Assembly (NCBI RefSeq): GCF_029433105.1
Contig: NZ_JARNTW010000003.1
Location: forward strand, 310,001 to 374,000
Source of the DNA: Runella sp. MFBS21
GTDB taxonomy: Bacteria; Bacteroidota; Bacteroidia; Cytophagales; Spirosomataceae
Direction: 5' to 3'
DNA: 64,000 bases
Shown: one piece after another, positions 45,885-53,385 of the stretch
Layout of the letters: every line of letters begins with the position of its first letter
Position numbering within the stretch: the first letter of the stretch is position 1
Program-made: the position numbers and the translations under genes
The notes under the pieces: generated by a model
The model's database searches: none
What the model was told of the DNA's origin: nothing
Seen by the model: only the letters and a program-made list of their open reading frames with translations

Positions 45885-46996
45885 AGAGCAGGCTTGAGTA
45901 TTTTGTGTTTATTTACTTTTCTTTTTCGACGCCACCAAAGCAAAAACCCTGTCACTGACAATAGTCCAGGCGTAAGGCCAATCACAATATATACAATTTT
46001 CAGGAAAATCCCGCCAAAATTCCCAACGTGCAGCGGATGAAAAGTAGCTTCAATTTTTTTCCAAGTCGATAAATCTGAGTACCGAGTTATGCCTAAAAAT
46101 TCGCCCGTATAAGCATCAAATTGAATAGAATTTTTGGCCGAAAACAAAGGGTTTTCGTTTTCATAACTCCCTCTTACGTTAAACTTACGATGAGGCTGCG
46201 GGGGTAGATAAACATAGCTTGGCGTCAACTCAGGAGCTTTGATGAGTGCTTCGTCGTATAAGTTTTGTAACGAAACTTTGGCAAGGGAGTTGGCAGGAGT
46301 AGGCGCAACTTCGTTGTCCCACGTTTTCTTTTCAAAAGCAAATAAGTTGAGCCAAAAACCCGTAAAGAAAATAATTACATTAAAAACCAACGACCAAACC
46401 CCCACCATACGGTGTAAGTCAGAAGAAATAGTACGCCAGTTTTTGGGGTTGAAACGTTGTCTAAAAGTCAACACTTTCCAGATAAATTTACGATAAACCA
46501 CCACTCCCGTCAGGATAGACACTAACATTGTTAGGCCAAAAATAGCTGTCAAAGCAGCACCAGGCATCCCTAAGTGGAACGAAAAATGGAATTGAAAAAT
46601 CCATTCAATCCAACCCACCTCAAGGTCGTCGCTGCGTCCGTGTCTGATGATTTGCCCTGTATATTGATTGATGTTAATGGCTCCTAAATCATAGGAAATC
46701 AAGCGTGTATCGTTTAGATAAAGCCGAAATTGATAGGAGTGATTGGGAGGTGCCGCAGGATTCAACCACGCAATACCGTCTAGATTGGGGTATTTTTGAG
46801 TAATAATTCGATATAGACTGTCAAGCGGCAAAGGCTCGCCCGCTGGTACGACATCGGTAATATGACCATACATCCACGGTTCAAGTTCCTCTTTAAAAAC
46901 CAGTATAGACCCACTTAACCCCAATAGCAATAAAAAAAAGCCCGTAATGAGGCCAAACCATGAGTGAAGTGTAAAAAGCTTGCGCTGTATGTTCAT
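45881..46996 (-). CDS. PepSY-associated transmembrane protein
   Basis: 371 residues. The first membrane segment (HSWFGLITGFFLLLLGLSGSILVFKEELEPW) and three others (about 140-165, 195-220, 340-362) frame periplasmic PepSY-like regions (SLYRIITQKYPNLDGIAW; QFDAYTGEFLGITRYSDLSTWKKI). The segment WIFQFHFSFHLG carries conserved His. Family members often accompany siderophore receptors and may reduce ferric complexes. Here the only clear partner is the overlapping CWC gene. Confidence 0.87.
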   Translation of the reverse strand: MNIQRKLFTLHSWFGLITGFFLLLLGLSGSILVFKEELEPWMYGHITDVVPAGEPLPLDSLYRIITQKYPNLDGIAWLNPAAPPNHSYQFRLYLNDTRLISYDLGAININQYTGQIIRHGRSDDLEVGWIEWIFQFHFSFHLGMPGAALTAIFGLTMLVSILTGVVVYRKFIWKVLTFRQRFNPKNWRTISSDLHRMVGVWSLVFNVIIFFTGFWLNLFAFEKKTWDNEVAPTPANSLAKVSLQNLYDEALIKAPELTPSYVYLPPQPHRKFNVRGSYENENPLFSAKNSIQFDAYTGEFLGITRYSDLSTWKKIEATFHPLHVGNFGGIFLKIVYIVIGLTPGLLSVTGFLLWWRRKRKVNKHKILKPAL

Positions 46997-47049
46997 AAGT
47001 TGATGAAGATTAACAACTACTTGACGGTTAACAAGGCTGTCTAACGGTT

Positions 47050-47127
47050 AACGCAGGCACTGTTTGAAACAGTGCCTGCGTTGAATACCTCGCCAACCCT
47101 GCCAACGTTTTGAACGTTGGCAGGGTT
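47050..47127. repeat. two palindromes between the PepSY and alkaline-phosphatase genes
   Basis: Hairpin 47050-47082 (AACGCAGGCACTG with CAGTGCCTGCGTT) and hairpin 47095-47127 (AACCCTGCCAACGTT with AACGTTGGCAGGGTT). The second is a GCCAACGTT member of the family seen at 31947 and 40709; the first shares the TTTGAAA centre but has other arms. They lie just past the stop of the minus-strand alkaline phosphatase gene, so they may terminate it. Confidence 0.75.
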
Positions 47128-47134
47128 AAAAACT

Positions 47135-48523
47135 TTATGCTTTTACTTCGGTCAAATCAAGCATAAAATTATGCAAGTCAATATTCTTTACAAAAGGATT
47201 GAGTAGCTCACTACCTGGCCCAAACATCGACAACTCCACAAACTCTGCCGTATGGTCGGTGCCAGCCCATCCTATGGAAGTAAAGGGCGTTTGGATTTGG
47301 GCCAATTTTTGAAAAGGTAATTTACGGGCATTATAAACGCCGTCTTCACCGAGCAAATAATAATTACTCAAAATCGTTAGCGCCTCCTCAGGTTTTATCA
47401 CAATTCCCTGCGCCGCTTCGATGCGCTCAATAATCTGCGCAGGCGTAAAATTTTTGTCAATACCATTCAATATCCACTCGTTGGTGTGCTTGAAAGTCAC
47501 GATTTTATCAAAATTGGCATTGGCTTTAGAACCCGACAAAAGCGCAGGGCTGGCATTGCCGTGGTCAGTAGTAAGGACTACGAGCGTATTTTTATCTTTT
47601 TCGGCAAAATCTATCGCTACTTTGAGCGCATCATCAAACTGGATTTGCTCCCCAATTAAGCCACCAATGTCGTTGGCATGAGCCGCCCAATCTACCTTAC
47701 CAGATTCTATCTGTAGTACAAAGCCATTGGGATTTTTTTGCATGATTTCGATGGCCTTTTGGGTCATCTCGGCCAAGGTAGGCACTTTTGCTTTGAGTTC
47801 TTCTGAATTGGCACGGTCAAGGGCATACGGCAGTCCGTCGTTGTGAAATACTCCCAAAATAGGCTTCTCTGCATTTAGTCCTAGCATTTCTTGACGCGTA
47901 AGTGCTACTTGATAGCCGGCGGTTCGGAAATCTTGCAGCAAGTCGCGTTTATCAGCCCGATTTTCTTTCGAGAACACATCCGTTCCTCCGCCCATCATTA
48001 CATCAAACTTCAACGATAAGTACTGCACCGCAATAGGGTCCATGCTACGGCTTTTGGAATTTACCGAAAAACCCGCCGGTGTCGCATGTGTAATAGGCAC
48101 CGTAGTAACACAGCCCACAGCCTTGCGAGCTTCTTTGAATTTCTGCAAAATAGGCCGGTATTCTTCGCCATTGGGGCCCATGTTGAGCACTCCATTTTTT
48201 ACTCTCACTCCCCCACCCCACGACGAACTCGCCGCCGCCGAGTCGGTCACTAGAGAGCTCGCCGAAGCGGTATCCATAAGTGCTCTTTTGACGCGATTAT
48301 CGCGCATGAGTTGTAGCCAATGACTCCCACGCCCGTGATGACGCTGTAGCATCAAATCCGCCATGTTGAGGGTGCCGATACTCATGCCATCGCTTACCAT
48401 AAATATGATATTTTTGACCTTGCCTTTCTTTTTGGCAATGGCATCACCCGCTCCCCAAGGATTGAATAGCTGAGTCCCAAAAGCAGCCAAGGAACCATTT
48501 TTAAAAAAATCTCTTCTACGCAT
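47135..48523 (-). CDS. alkaline phosphatase
   Basis: 462 residues with a Tat-like N-terminus (MRRRDFFKNGSLAAFG). Motifs of the PhoA superfamily: the metal-binding Asp in FMVSDGMSIGT, the Ser nucleophile in VTDSAAASSSW, the HATPAGFSV region, the metal ligands TDHGNASP, and a final GWAGTDHTAEFVELSMFG block. It hydrolyses phosphomonoesters in the periplasm. Its upstream region holds one copy of a 40-bp direct repeat whose other copy lies upstream of the formylglycine-enzyme-like gene. Confidence 0.92.
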   Translation of the reverse strand: MRRRDFFKNGSLAAFGTQLFNPWGAGDAIAKKKGKVKNIIFMVSDGMSIGTLNMADLMLQRHHGRGSHWLQLMRDNRVKRALMDTASASSLVTDSAAASSSWGGGVRVKNGVLNMGPNGEEYRPILQKFKEARKAVGCVTTVPITHATPAGFSVNSKSRSMDPIAVQYLSLKFDVMMGGGTDVFSKENRADKRDLLQDFRTAGYQVALTRQEMLGLNAEKPILGVFHNDGLPYALDRANSEELKAKVPTLAEMTQKAIEIMQKNPNGFVLQIESGKVDWAAHANDIGGLIGEQIQFDDALKVAIDFAEKDKNTLVVLTTDHGNASPALLSGSKANANFDKIVTFKHTNEWILNGIDKNFTPAQIIERIEAAQGIVIKPEEALTILSNYYLLGEDGVYNARKLPFQKLAQIQTPFTSIGWAGTDHTAEFVELSMFGPGSELLNPFVKNIDLHNFMLDLTEVKA

Positions 48524-48839
48524 AGATTGGTTTGGTTGTGGTTGTATAAACTATAAATCACTGAGTATGATGTATGCCTTCACAAAGCTACACACTCTCT
48601 ATTTATTACTTGACATTTCCGAAATAATACCACCACACTTTTTGTCATTTTTCACTTGTGATATTCTTGTATCTAATGATTCCTTAATTACGCATCAAAT
48701 TAAACATTCGCTTTGTAGCCCACGTTGGTGGGCATCAATCTCTATGTCGTCGCGTAAGCTGGCTTATGTAGGTAGTTGGAACAAAAACCTTCTTATTTTC
48801 AGAGTCAGAATAGAACACTCTTGACTATGAAAAAGCTTA
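48524..48839. other. 316-base gap, left boundary of the putative island
   Basis: No gene is supported. It contains the left copy of the 40-bp repeat (48614-48653), a TATAAACTATAAATC stretch and a GCCCACGTTGGTGGGC short hairpin near 48718. A small open frame running through it has no support. Confidence 0.5.
48614..48653 (+). repeat. 40-bp direct repeat, left copy
   Basis: The sequence starts CATTTCCGAAATAATACC and ends TTTTTGTCATTTTTC. It matches 53164-53203 at 38 of 40 positions in the same orientation. The flanks on both sides differ, so the match is sharply limited. It lies 91 bases upstream of the alkaline phosphatase ATG. It may mark the edge of an inserted segment. Confidence 0.8.
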
Positions 48840-51476
48840 TCAACGTACATCCTTTACCAACTCACACATAAAAGTATAAATATCATCATAGTCACTTCCA
48901 TAAACAAGGTTTTGAATGTTGCGGTCTAATGGTATATTTCCTTTATCCTTTTCCAAGATTAGCCTATAATGATGATGTTCCGAATTTATTACCTTTTTCG
49001 ACCATTCAAATAGTGGTCCAAAGTTAGGGTCATCAAGCCCTGCTCCAAAGCCAATAAAGAGTATGTATTTACTTAAGGAAATAGCTTTTTCAATGGCTTG
49101 AAAAAATTCATCATGTTTCAGGTCATTATAAGAAATATTGCCTAAAATGACCGTATCCGCATCGTCATAGTAACCATGAAGGTGGACTATTTCATTTCTG
49201 TTACCATTTACGACGTCTTGAATTTTATCAGCATCCTTATTGGAGATAATCCCACGCTTCAAGTTTTCGTTCAGTAACTTGTCATAGTTGGTAGTATAAA
49301 TTTGGGTATCTAACTCGCCAATTTTATTGATTAATTCTGGGCGGTTATTGGGAAGCGTTCCTACTTTGTTTCTTAGCCAAGTTTTGAACTGATGTACACC
49401 TTTTAATTTATTTGTAATGTGTTCAGCAACACTCAACCATTCTTCTAGTTCGTTAGAATCAATTGCTTCTCTTTTTCTTCTTACCCAATTATCATCGCAG
49501 TTGGCTACATCTTTACAATATTCTACCCCATTTTCAAGCAAGCCGCGCCACTTTGATAATGGTTCGTTTTGAGTTGTGTAAGCCGATACGCCTGTTCCGA
49601 CAAAAATGACGACCTTTTGTTCTTTCAATTTTTGAACTAATTCATGATAAACGGCTCCTTTTGTGATACTCATAGTTGTTTTTTGGGGGGTTAAAAATCT
49701 TTGGAATGCTGGAATATGTACCGTTTGTCCATTGTAATCTTTACAAAATTGATTCCTTAAATCGTGATTTTCTTTTAAATTTCGAAAATTCACTTTGAGA
49801 CCTTTTTCGTTGCTTAAATATATCTGAAAATAGTCACTATTCCAATCTTGCAAATTTCTATTTTTTTCAGGGATTGAAATAACAAAGTCAACAACTTGCT
49901 TGAGAATATCCATAGTGTTGACATTTTTCTTTTCAAACAAATTTAATTGTTGCTGCTCTCTGTCAAATTTTATTAGTAATTTATTGCCGTTATCTAAATC
50001 AATGATTATTCCATTATTCCAAAAAAGATAGCTTCCTTTCTTTACTTCAACGGCGCATCCAAATTTTCCATAAATTTTTAACATTACCAAATTCATCAAA
50101 TAAGAATCTGATTCAATAATAATTGAAGGATAGCTATTAAACTCTCTTTCTTCTCTTTTTCGATTTCCATCTTGTTCGGGTAGGTATTGAGGAATAAAGA
50201 ACGTATTGGGTTCACTGGGTATGGTGAAAATTAAGTCAAATGATAATAGAATTTTAATAAGGTCTTCGTAATTGAGAAAGACCGTAAATTGACTGCGATG
50301 AATCGTGTGCCTTATTTCATCTTCAGATAATTTCCATTTGCTTACATCAGATAAAATATTTTTATAAACAAAGTCTAAAAAAACTTTTGGTTTTGCGAAA
50401 ATCAAGTGGGGTGTTATGTCTTTGAAATACAATAACAAGCCCATGTTGTGAAAGACTTGAAGTAAAATTGTATCTTCTTGATTTATAGAGCCATAGAATA
50501 ACTCATCTGTTTTGACAATCGCTTCATTTTCAGATTTTATTAAACTGTAAACGTATTCGTACCTTTGGGGGCGCATTAAAGGTTTGGTGTTTATTATTTC
50601 GAGTAAAAGTTCATTTAATCCGCCCAAACGTTTTGGGAGATTTTGAGGTTTTTTATCAGGCATCAATGCCATGGCATGATAATGTAAACTTAATTTATTT
50701 CCATATTTAACTTGATATTGAGTTTGGTTAATAGGAGTGATTTGGTAGCCTTTTTTATCGATTTTATTTTCAACGACAATGGCATCTGACTTAATTTGGT
50801 TGTCAATATCAAAACCTAATTGTTCTATACATCGTAGCCAATAATATAATTCAAAACATTTATCCAATTGTCCTTCTCTTAGTTCCTCGTTTTCAGAGCT
50901 TGCCCAAAGCAATAAATTGATAGCGCCGCCTGAAAAAAACAATTTATGAGTAGCATGAAAATACTCTTGGCCGCCAAAGTCCCAAACGTGCAATGTGATA
51001 GGCTGTTTATCAGTATCTTTGATTAATTTTTTTATTTGTTGATAATCAATGCCATGAGTACTCAGATTAGATGAATTAGCATTATGTTTATTATTTTTCC
51101 AGTAGTAGAGCAAGTTTGATTTACCTATGTTTGTATTTCCTAACAGCAATACTTTTACGTGATTGAACGGTACTTGAAGGTTATTAAATAATGTTTTTAC
51201 TGCTCGCCAACCTACTTTTACTTCCGAAGGGTAATCACGATCAATAGAAGTATTTGTTAAATTTACTTCATATAATATTTCAAAATTTTTAAAAAATTTT
51301 ATTTCGTTCAAACCAATCGGAAGTCTTGATAAGTCAAGTGCTTCTAATGAATTCTTGGCCGAAGCTAAACGTTGTGGTAAACTTGTTAGGGGATTGTTGC
51401 TTATATCTAAAATGCTGAGTTGAGGTACGGCGGAATCGAAAGTGAATGTTTTTATATGATTATTCTGTGCAATCAA
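48840..51476 (-). CDS. Roc-COR GTPase with C-terminal SIR2 NADase-like domain (3' part of an interrupted gene)
   Basis: 878 residues counted from TTG 51476. Residues 15-80 are a leucine-rich-repeat remainder (LSILDISNNPLTSLP). The Roc GTPase follows: P-loop GNTNIGKS (113-120), DFGGQ switch II (166-170), NKID (237-240). A COR region lies at about 300-450, then a linker. SIR2 spans about 605-870: GTGVSA (627-632), TTNYD (728-732), catalytic-type HLHG (765-768) and GFGAGLDDPN (809-818). SIR2 domains of this type in bacterial immunity (ThsA, Argonaute-linked) destroy NAD. The composition is AT-rich compared with the neighbours. The frame continues unbroken from the LRR gene upstream except for one TGA, so it may only be expressed by read-through or internal initiation. 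Confidence 0.85.
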   Translation of the reverse strand: MIAQNNHIKTFTFDSAVPQLSILDISNNPLTSLPQRLASAKNSLEALDLSRLPIGLNEIKFFKNFEILYEVNLTNTSIDRDYPSEVKVGWRAVKTLFNNLQVPFNHVKVLLLGNTNIGKSNLLYYWKNNKHNANSSNLSTHGIDYQQIKKLIKDTDKQPITLHVWDFGGQEYFHATHKLFFSGGAINLLLWASSENEELREGQLDKCFELYYWLRCIEQLGFDIDNQIKSDAIVVENKIDKKGYQITPINQTQYQVKYGNKLSLHYHAMALMPDKKPQNLPKRLGGLNELLLEIINTKPLMRPQRYEYVYSLIKSENEAIVKTDELFYGSINQEDTILLQVFHNMGLLLYFKDITPHLIFAKPKVFLDFVYKNILSDVSKWKLSEDEIRHTIHRSQFTVFLNYEDLIKILLSFDLIFTIPSEPNTFFIPQYLPEQDGNRKREEREFNSYPSIIIESDSYLMNLVMLKIYGKFGCAVEVKKGSYLFWNNGIIIDLDNGNKLLIKFDREQQQLNLFEKKNVNTMDILKQVVDFVISIPEKNRNLQDWNSDYFQIYLSNEKGLKVNFRNLKENHDLRNQFCKDYNGQTVHIPAFQRFLTPQKTTMSITKGAVYHELVQKLKEQKVVIFVGTGVSAYTTQNEPLSKWRGLLENGVEYCKDVANCDDNWVRRKREAIDSNELEEWLSVAEHITNKLKGVHQFKTWLRNKVGTLPNNRPELINKIGELDTQIYTTNYDKLLNENLKRGIISNKDADKIQDVVNGNRNEIVHLHGYYDDADTVILGNISYNDLKHDEFFQAIEKAISLSKYILFIGFGAGLDDPNFGPLFEWSKKVINSEHHHYRLILEKDKGNIPLDRNIQNLVYGSDYDDIYTFMCELVKDVR

Positions 51477-51485
51477 GCAGGCTAA

Positions 51486-52055
51486 TCATTGGGCTTGTTT
51501 AGGAATTCGAAGCTCGTTTAGATTACCATTTGATACATTAAGAAAACGTAAAGAGTTTAGGGTGTTAGGTAATCGTAGTTTTGCTAGTTCGCCGCAAAAA
51601 GAAATGTCAATATTGTTTAATTGCTCAAACTTTCCATTTAGTTCCACTTGAGTAAGCTTAGGACAATGTGAAGCCTTAAAAGTGGTTAGTTGGCTGCAAT
51701 TTGCTAGATTAATATGATTTAACTTTTTATTCTGAGAAAGGTTTACAAAAGTGAGATTAGGTAAAAGATTGGGATAAAAACCTTCGAGGTTGGTATTGAC
51801 GATTGACAAAATCTGAACAAAGTCACTGTTAATTTCTAACAAGTCAATCAGCTGAATCCACTCATTGGCTTTTAATTCTATACTGCTGATATGCAGCCCA
51901 AATGCCTTCCCATCCCAATAATACCGTTTATCAGGGCTTGGAATGTCAACATTAGTATCTTCATGTTTGACGGGAGAAAGGGTTACTTTCAGCGTTTCGA
52001 TTTTCGCTGCTTTTGTAAATCCTTGAGCGTCTAAAAAGGAGGTTAATTCGTTCAT
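51486..52055 (-). CDS. leucine-rich-repeat N-terminal part of the interrupted LRR-Roc-COR-SIR2 gene
   Basis: 189 residues from ATG 52055. A leading region of about 70 residues is followed by LRRs (LTFVNLSQNKKLNHINL, LTTFKASHCPKLTQVEL, LNNIDISFCGELAKLRL, LRFLNVSNGNLNELRI). The reading frame ends at TGA 51486-51488 in the middle of a repeat. The next codons in the same frame, LACLIAQNNHIKTF, continue the LRR pattern. Hence this and the downstream frame are one gene with a nonsense codon. Alone, this fragment would be a short LRR protein lacking the GTPase. Confidence 0.8.
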   Translation of the reverse strand: MNELTSFLDAQGFTKAAKIETLKVTLSPVKHEDTNVDIPSPDKRYYWDGKAFGLHISSIELKANEWIQLIDLLEINSDFVQILSIVNTNLEGFYPNLLPNLTFVNLSQNKKLNHINLANCSQLTTFKASHCPKLTQVELNGKFEQLNNIDISFCGELAKLRLPNTLNSLRFLNVSNGNLNELRIPKQAQ

Positions 52056-52081
52056 GCTAATCTAAAAAATGGCTAGTTTCA

Positions 52082-52120
52082 GGGTATTTAGATGCTTCTA
52101 ATTCTGCGGTATTTAGATGC
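52082..52120. repeat. short direct repeat (GTATTTAGATGC twice, 28-bp period)
   Basis: GGTATTTAGATGCTTCTAATTCTGC-type unit and a second GGTATTTAGATGCC start. It lies immediately upstream of the LRR gene start and beside the 32-bp tandem repeats. Confidence 0.5.
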
Positions 52121-52126
52121 CTCCTT

Positions 52127-52222
52127 CGTCGGCATGACAAATAGAAGATTATTTGTTTCGTTGACATGACAAATAGAGACTCACTTGTTTCGTCGGCATG
52201 ACAATTGGAGGCTTATTTGTTT
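52127..52222. repeat. three tandem 32-bp repeats between the formylglycine-enzyme-like and LRR genes
   Basis: Units 52127-52158, 52159-52190 and 52191-52222 all start CGTCGGCATGACAA (the middle one CGTTGACATGACAA) and end TTGTTT. The third unit covers the last codons and stop of the formylglycine-enzyme-like gene. The array sits where the 5' region of the LRR gene is expected, so it may affect its expression. Confidence 0.75.
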
Positions 52223-53040
52223 AGTCGTCCCTCCTCACGCTTCGTAGATTCGTTTCGGTCTGAAGGGAGGAAAAAAACCAACCGAAAACCGTTGCCGTTG
52301 AAGCGGTAGCCGGGGGCGTCGTAGCTGCGGCGGCGAATACGGCAGTTGAAGCGGTTGCCGAAAAAGCCGCCGCCCCGAAGCACTTTGGTTACACCTTGTT
52401 GGTTGGGAGTGGGTAGGCCATTTTTTGGTAAATCTGCCAATTTGAATTGATAATCGTCTTGGCACCATTCCCAAACGTTGCCGCTCATATCGTACAAACC
52501 CAGGGCATTGGGTTCTTTCAAGCCAACGGGGAACGTAGATTTATCACCCGAATTATCGGTAAACCAGCCTACGTCGTGGAGGTTGTTAGAGCCCGCATAA
52601 TCCAGTTGGGGCTTATCCCAAGCTTGCCCACCAGCTGCGGCGTATTCCCATTGGGCTTCGGAGAGGAGAGCAAAAAGCCCCTGAAAGCCCAATACCTGTA
52701 GTTGATGATTGAGTTTCGGTAAAAAATCCTTGGTGATCTCGTTCCATGATAGGCCTTCCACTGGACGATAGTTGCCTTTAAAACGGGAAGAGATTTGTCC
52801 CGTTACTTTTTGGTACAACTCCTGCGTAACCGCAAACCGCCCGATAAAATAATCACGGTCAAAGGTGATTTGGGTTTCGGCTTCGTTTTCATAGCCTGAG
52901 TTATTATCGCCCATGGTAAAGGTTTTGCCACGGGCCGCTACATATACCAGCTCGGTGTAGTCGAGGCCAAAGAGTTTAAAGTCTTGGCCATTGAGGTCTT
53001 TGAGGGTTTCTCCTTCAGAGTAGGGTCGGTTTAAGTCCAT
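52213..53040 (-). CDS. formylglycine-generating-enzyme (SUMF1)-like protein with DGR-type variable C-terminus
   Basis: 275 residues. The FGE/SUMF1 C-type-lectin fold is clear: GKTFTMGDNNSGYENEAE, FIGRFAVTQELYQKV, LLSEAQWEYAAAGG, GLYDMSGNVWEWCQDDY, then VLRGGGFFGNRFNCRIRRRSY and GNGFRLVFF. The last block has the layout of the variable region of DGR targets (GG..., NCR, R, P, R, GFR at fixed spacing). There 22 of 25 codons (52291-52365) end in C while the first two positions vary, as expected from mutated AAC codons. The segment is distinctly GC-rich. The Cys pair of active FGE is not evident, so it is more likely a binding protein than an enzyme. It is upstream of the LRR-Roc-COR-SIR2 gene on the same strand. 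Confidence 0.8.
   Translation of the reverse strand: MDLNRPYSEGETLKDLNGQDFKLFGLDYTELVYVAARGKTFTMGDNNSGYENEAETQITFDRDYFIGRFAVTQELYQKVTGQISSRFKGNYRPVEGLSWNEITKDFLPKLNHQLQVLGFQGLFALLSEAQWEYAAAGGQAWDKPQLDYAGSNNLHDVGWFTDNSGDKSTFPVGLKEPNALGLYDMSGNVWEWCQDDYQFKLADLPKNGLPTPNQQGVTKVLRGGGFFGNRFNCRIRRRSYDAPGYRFNGNGFRLVFFLPSDRNESTKREEGRLNK
52288..52383 (-). other. candidate DGR variable region
   Basis: On the coding (minus) strand the codons run GTG CTT CGG GGC GGC GGC, then mostly NNC codons to GGT TTT CGG. The residues at positions where known variable regions have Asn codons are here Phe, Gly, Asn, Arg, Ser, Tyr, Asp, Ala, Gly, Tyr, Phe, Asn and Gly. All of these are reachable from AAC or GAC by changing adenines only. 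No template repeat or reverse transcriptase gene lies in the window. Confidence 0.55.
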
Positions 53041-53385
53041 ATTTTAGGGCGCATAAGTACTTGCTAAACAGCCCGTAAAATACAAAATCAACCACAACAC
53101 GCCTAATTTTTCAGGGGTCATTTTTAGCACTCCATCTCTTTCGGCTCAGGGCTTCCATTGGGGCATTTCCGAAACAATCCCACCACACTTTTTGTCATTT
53201 TTCCCAAAAAAAGGATTTCCTTTTTCGGTGGGAGTTTGCGAAAGCCAATAAATCCCTCAAAACTTTAGAGTAACAGCAACTGTACCAAGCCCTACCTAAC
53301 TCCTGAAACTGATACTAATTTAATTTAGCAATGTTTTGGTGTGAAATGAGGGTAACAAACCTCACAATGATGTCGATTCTCTTTC
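53041..53385. other. 345-base gap, right boundary of the putative island
   Basis: No gene is supported. It contains the right copy of the 40-bp repeat (53164-53203) and an AAAAAAAGGATTTCCTTTTT palindrome directly after it. It should hold the promoter for the formylglycine-enzyme-like gene on the minus strand; none was pinned down. Confidence 0.5.
53164..53203 (+). repeat. 40-bp direct repeat, right copy
   Basis: It matches 48614-48653 at 38 of 40 positions, same orientation. It lies 124 bases upstream of the formylglycine-enzyme-like ATG. Together the two copies bracket only the two-gene cassette. Confidence 0.8.

Larger units (their letters stand above)
48840..52055 (-). pseudogene. full-length LRR-Roc-COR-SIR2 gene carrying one in-frame TGA
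   Basis: Read through the TGA at 51486-51488, the frame gives about 1070 residues: LRR, Roc, COR, SIR2. No frameshift, deletion or inserted sequence is visible at the break; the LRR register continues exactly. One base change explains it. All active-site motifs downstream are intact, so the mutation is probably recent. The alternatives are a sequencing error, read-through, or expression as two polypeptides. Confidence 0.65.

Noticed and set aside
48567-48824. Small plus-strand open frame between alkaline phosphatase and the SIR2 gene
   Set aside because: No signal, motif or composition support; it crosses the 40-bp direct repeat.
53041-53385. DGR template repeat or reverse transcriptase near the variable region
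   Set aside because: No AAC-rich near-copy of the variable block and no reverse transcriptase motif was found here or elsewhere in the window; a remote one cannot be excluded.
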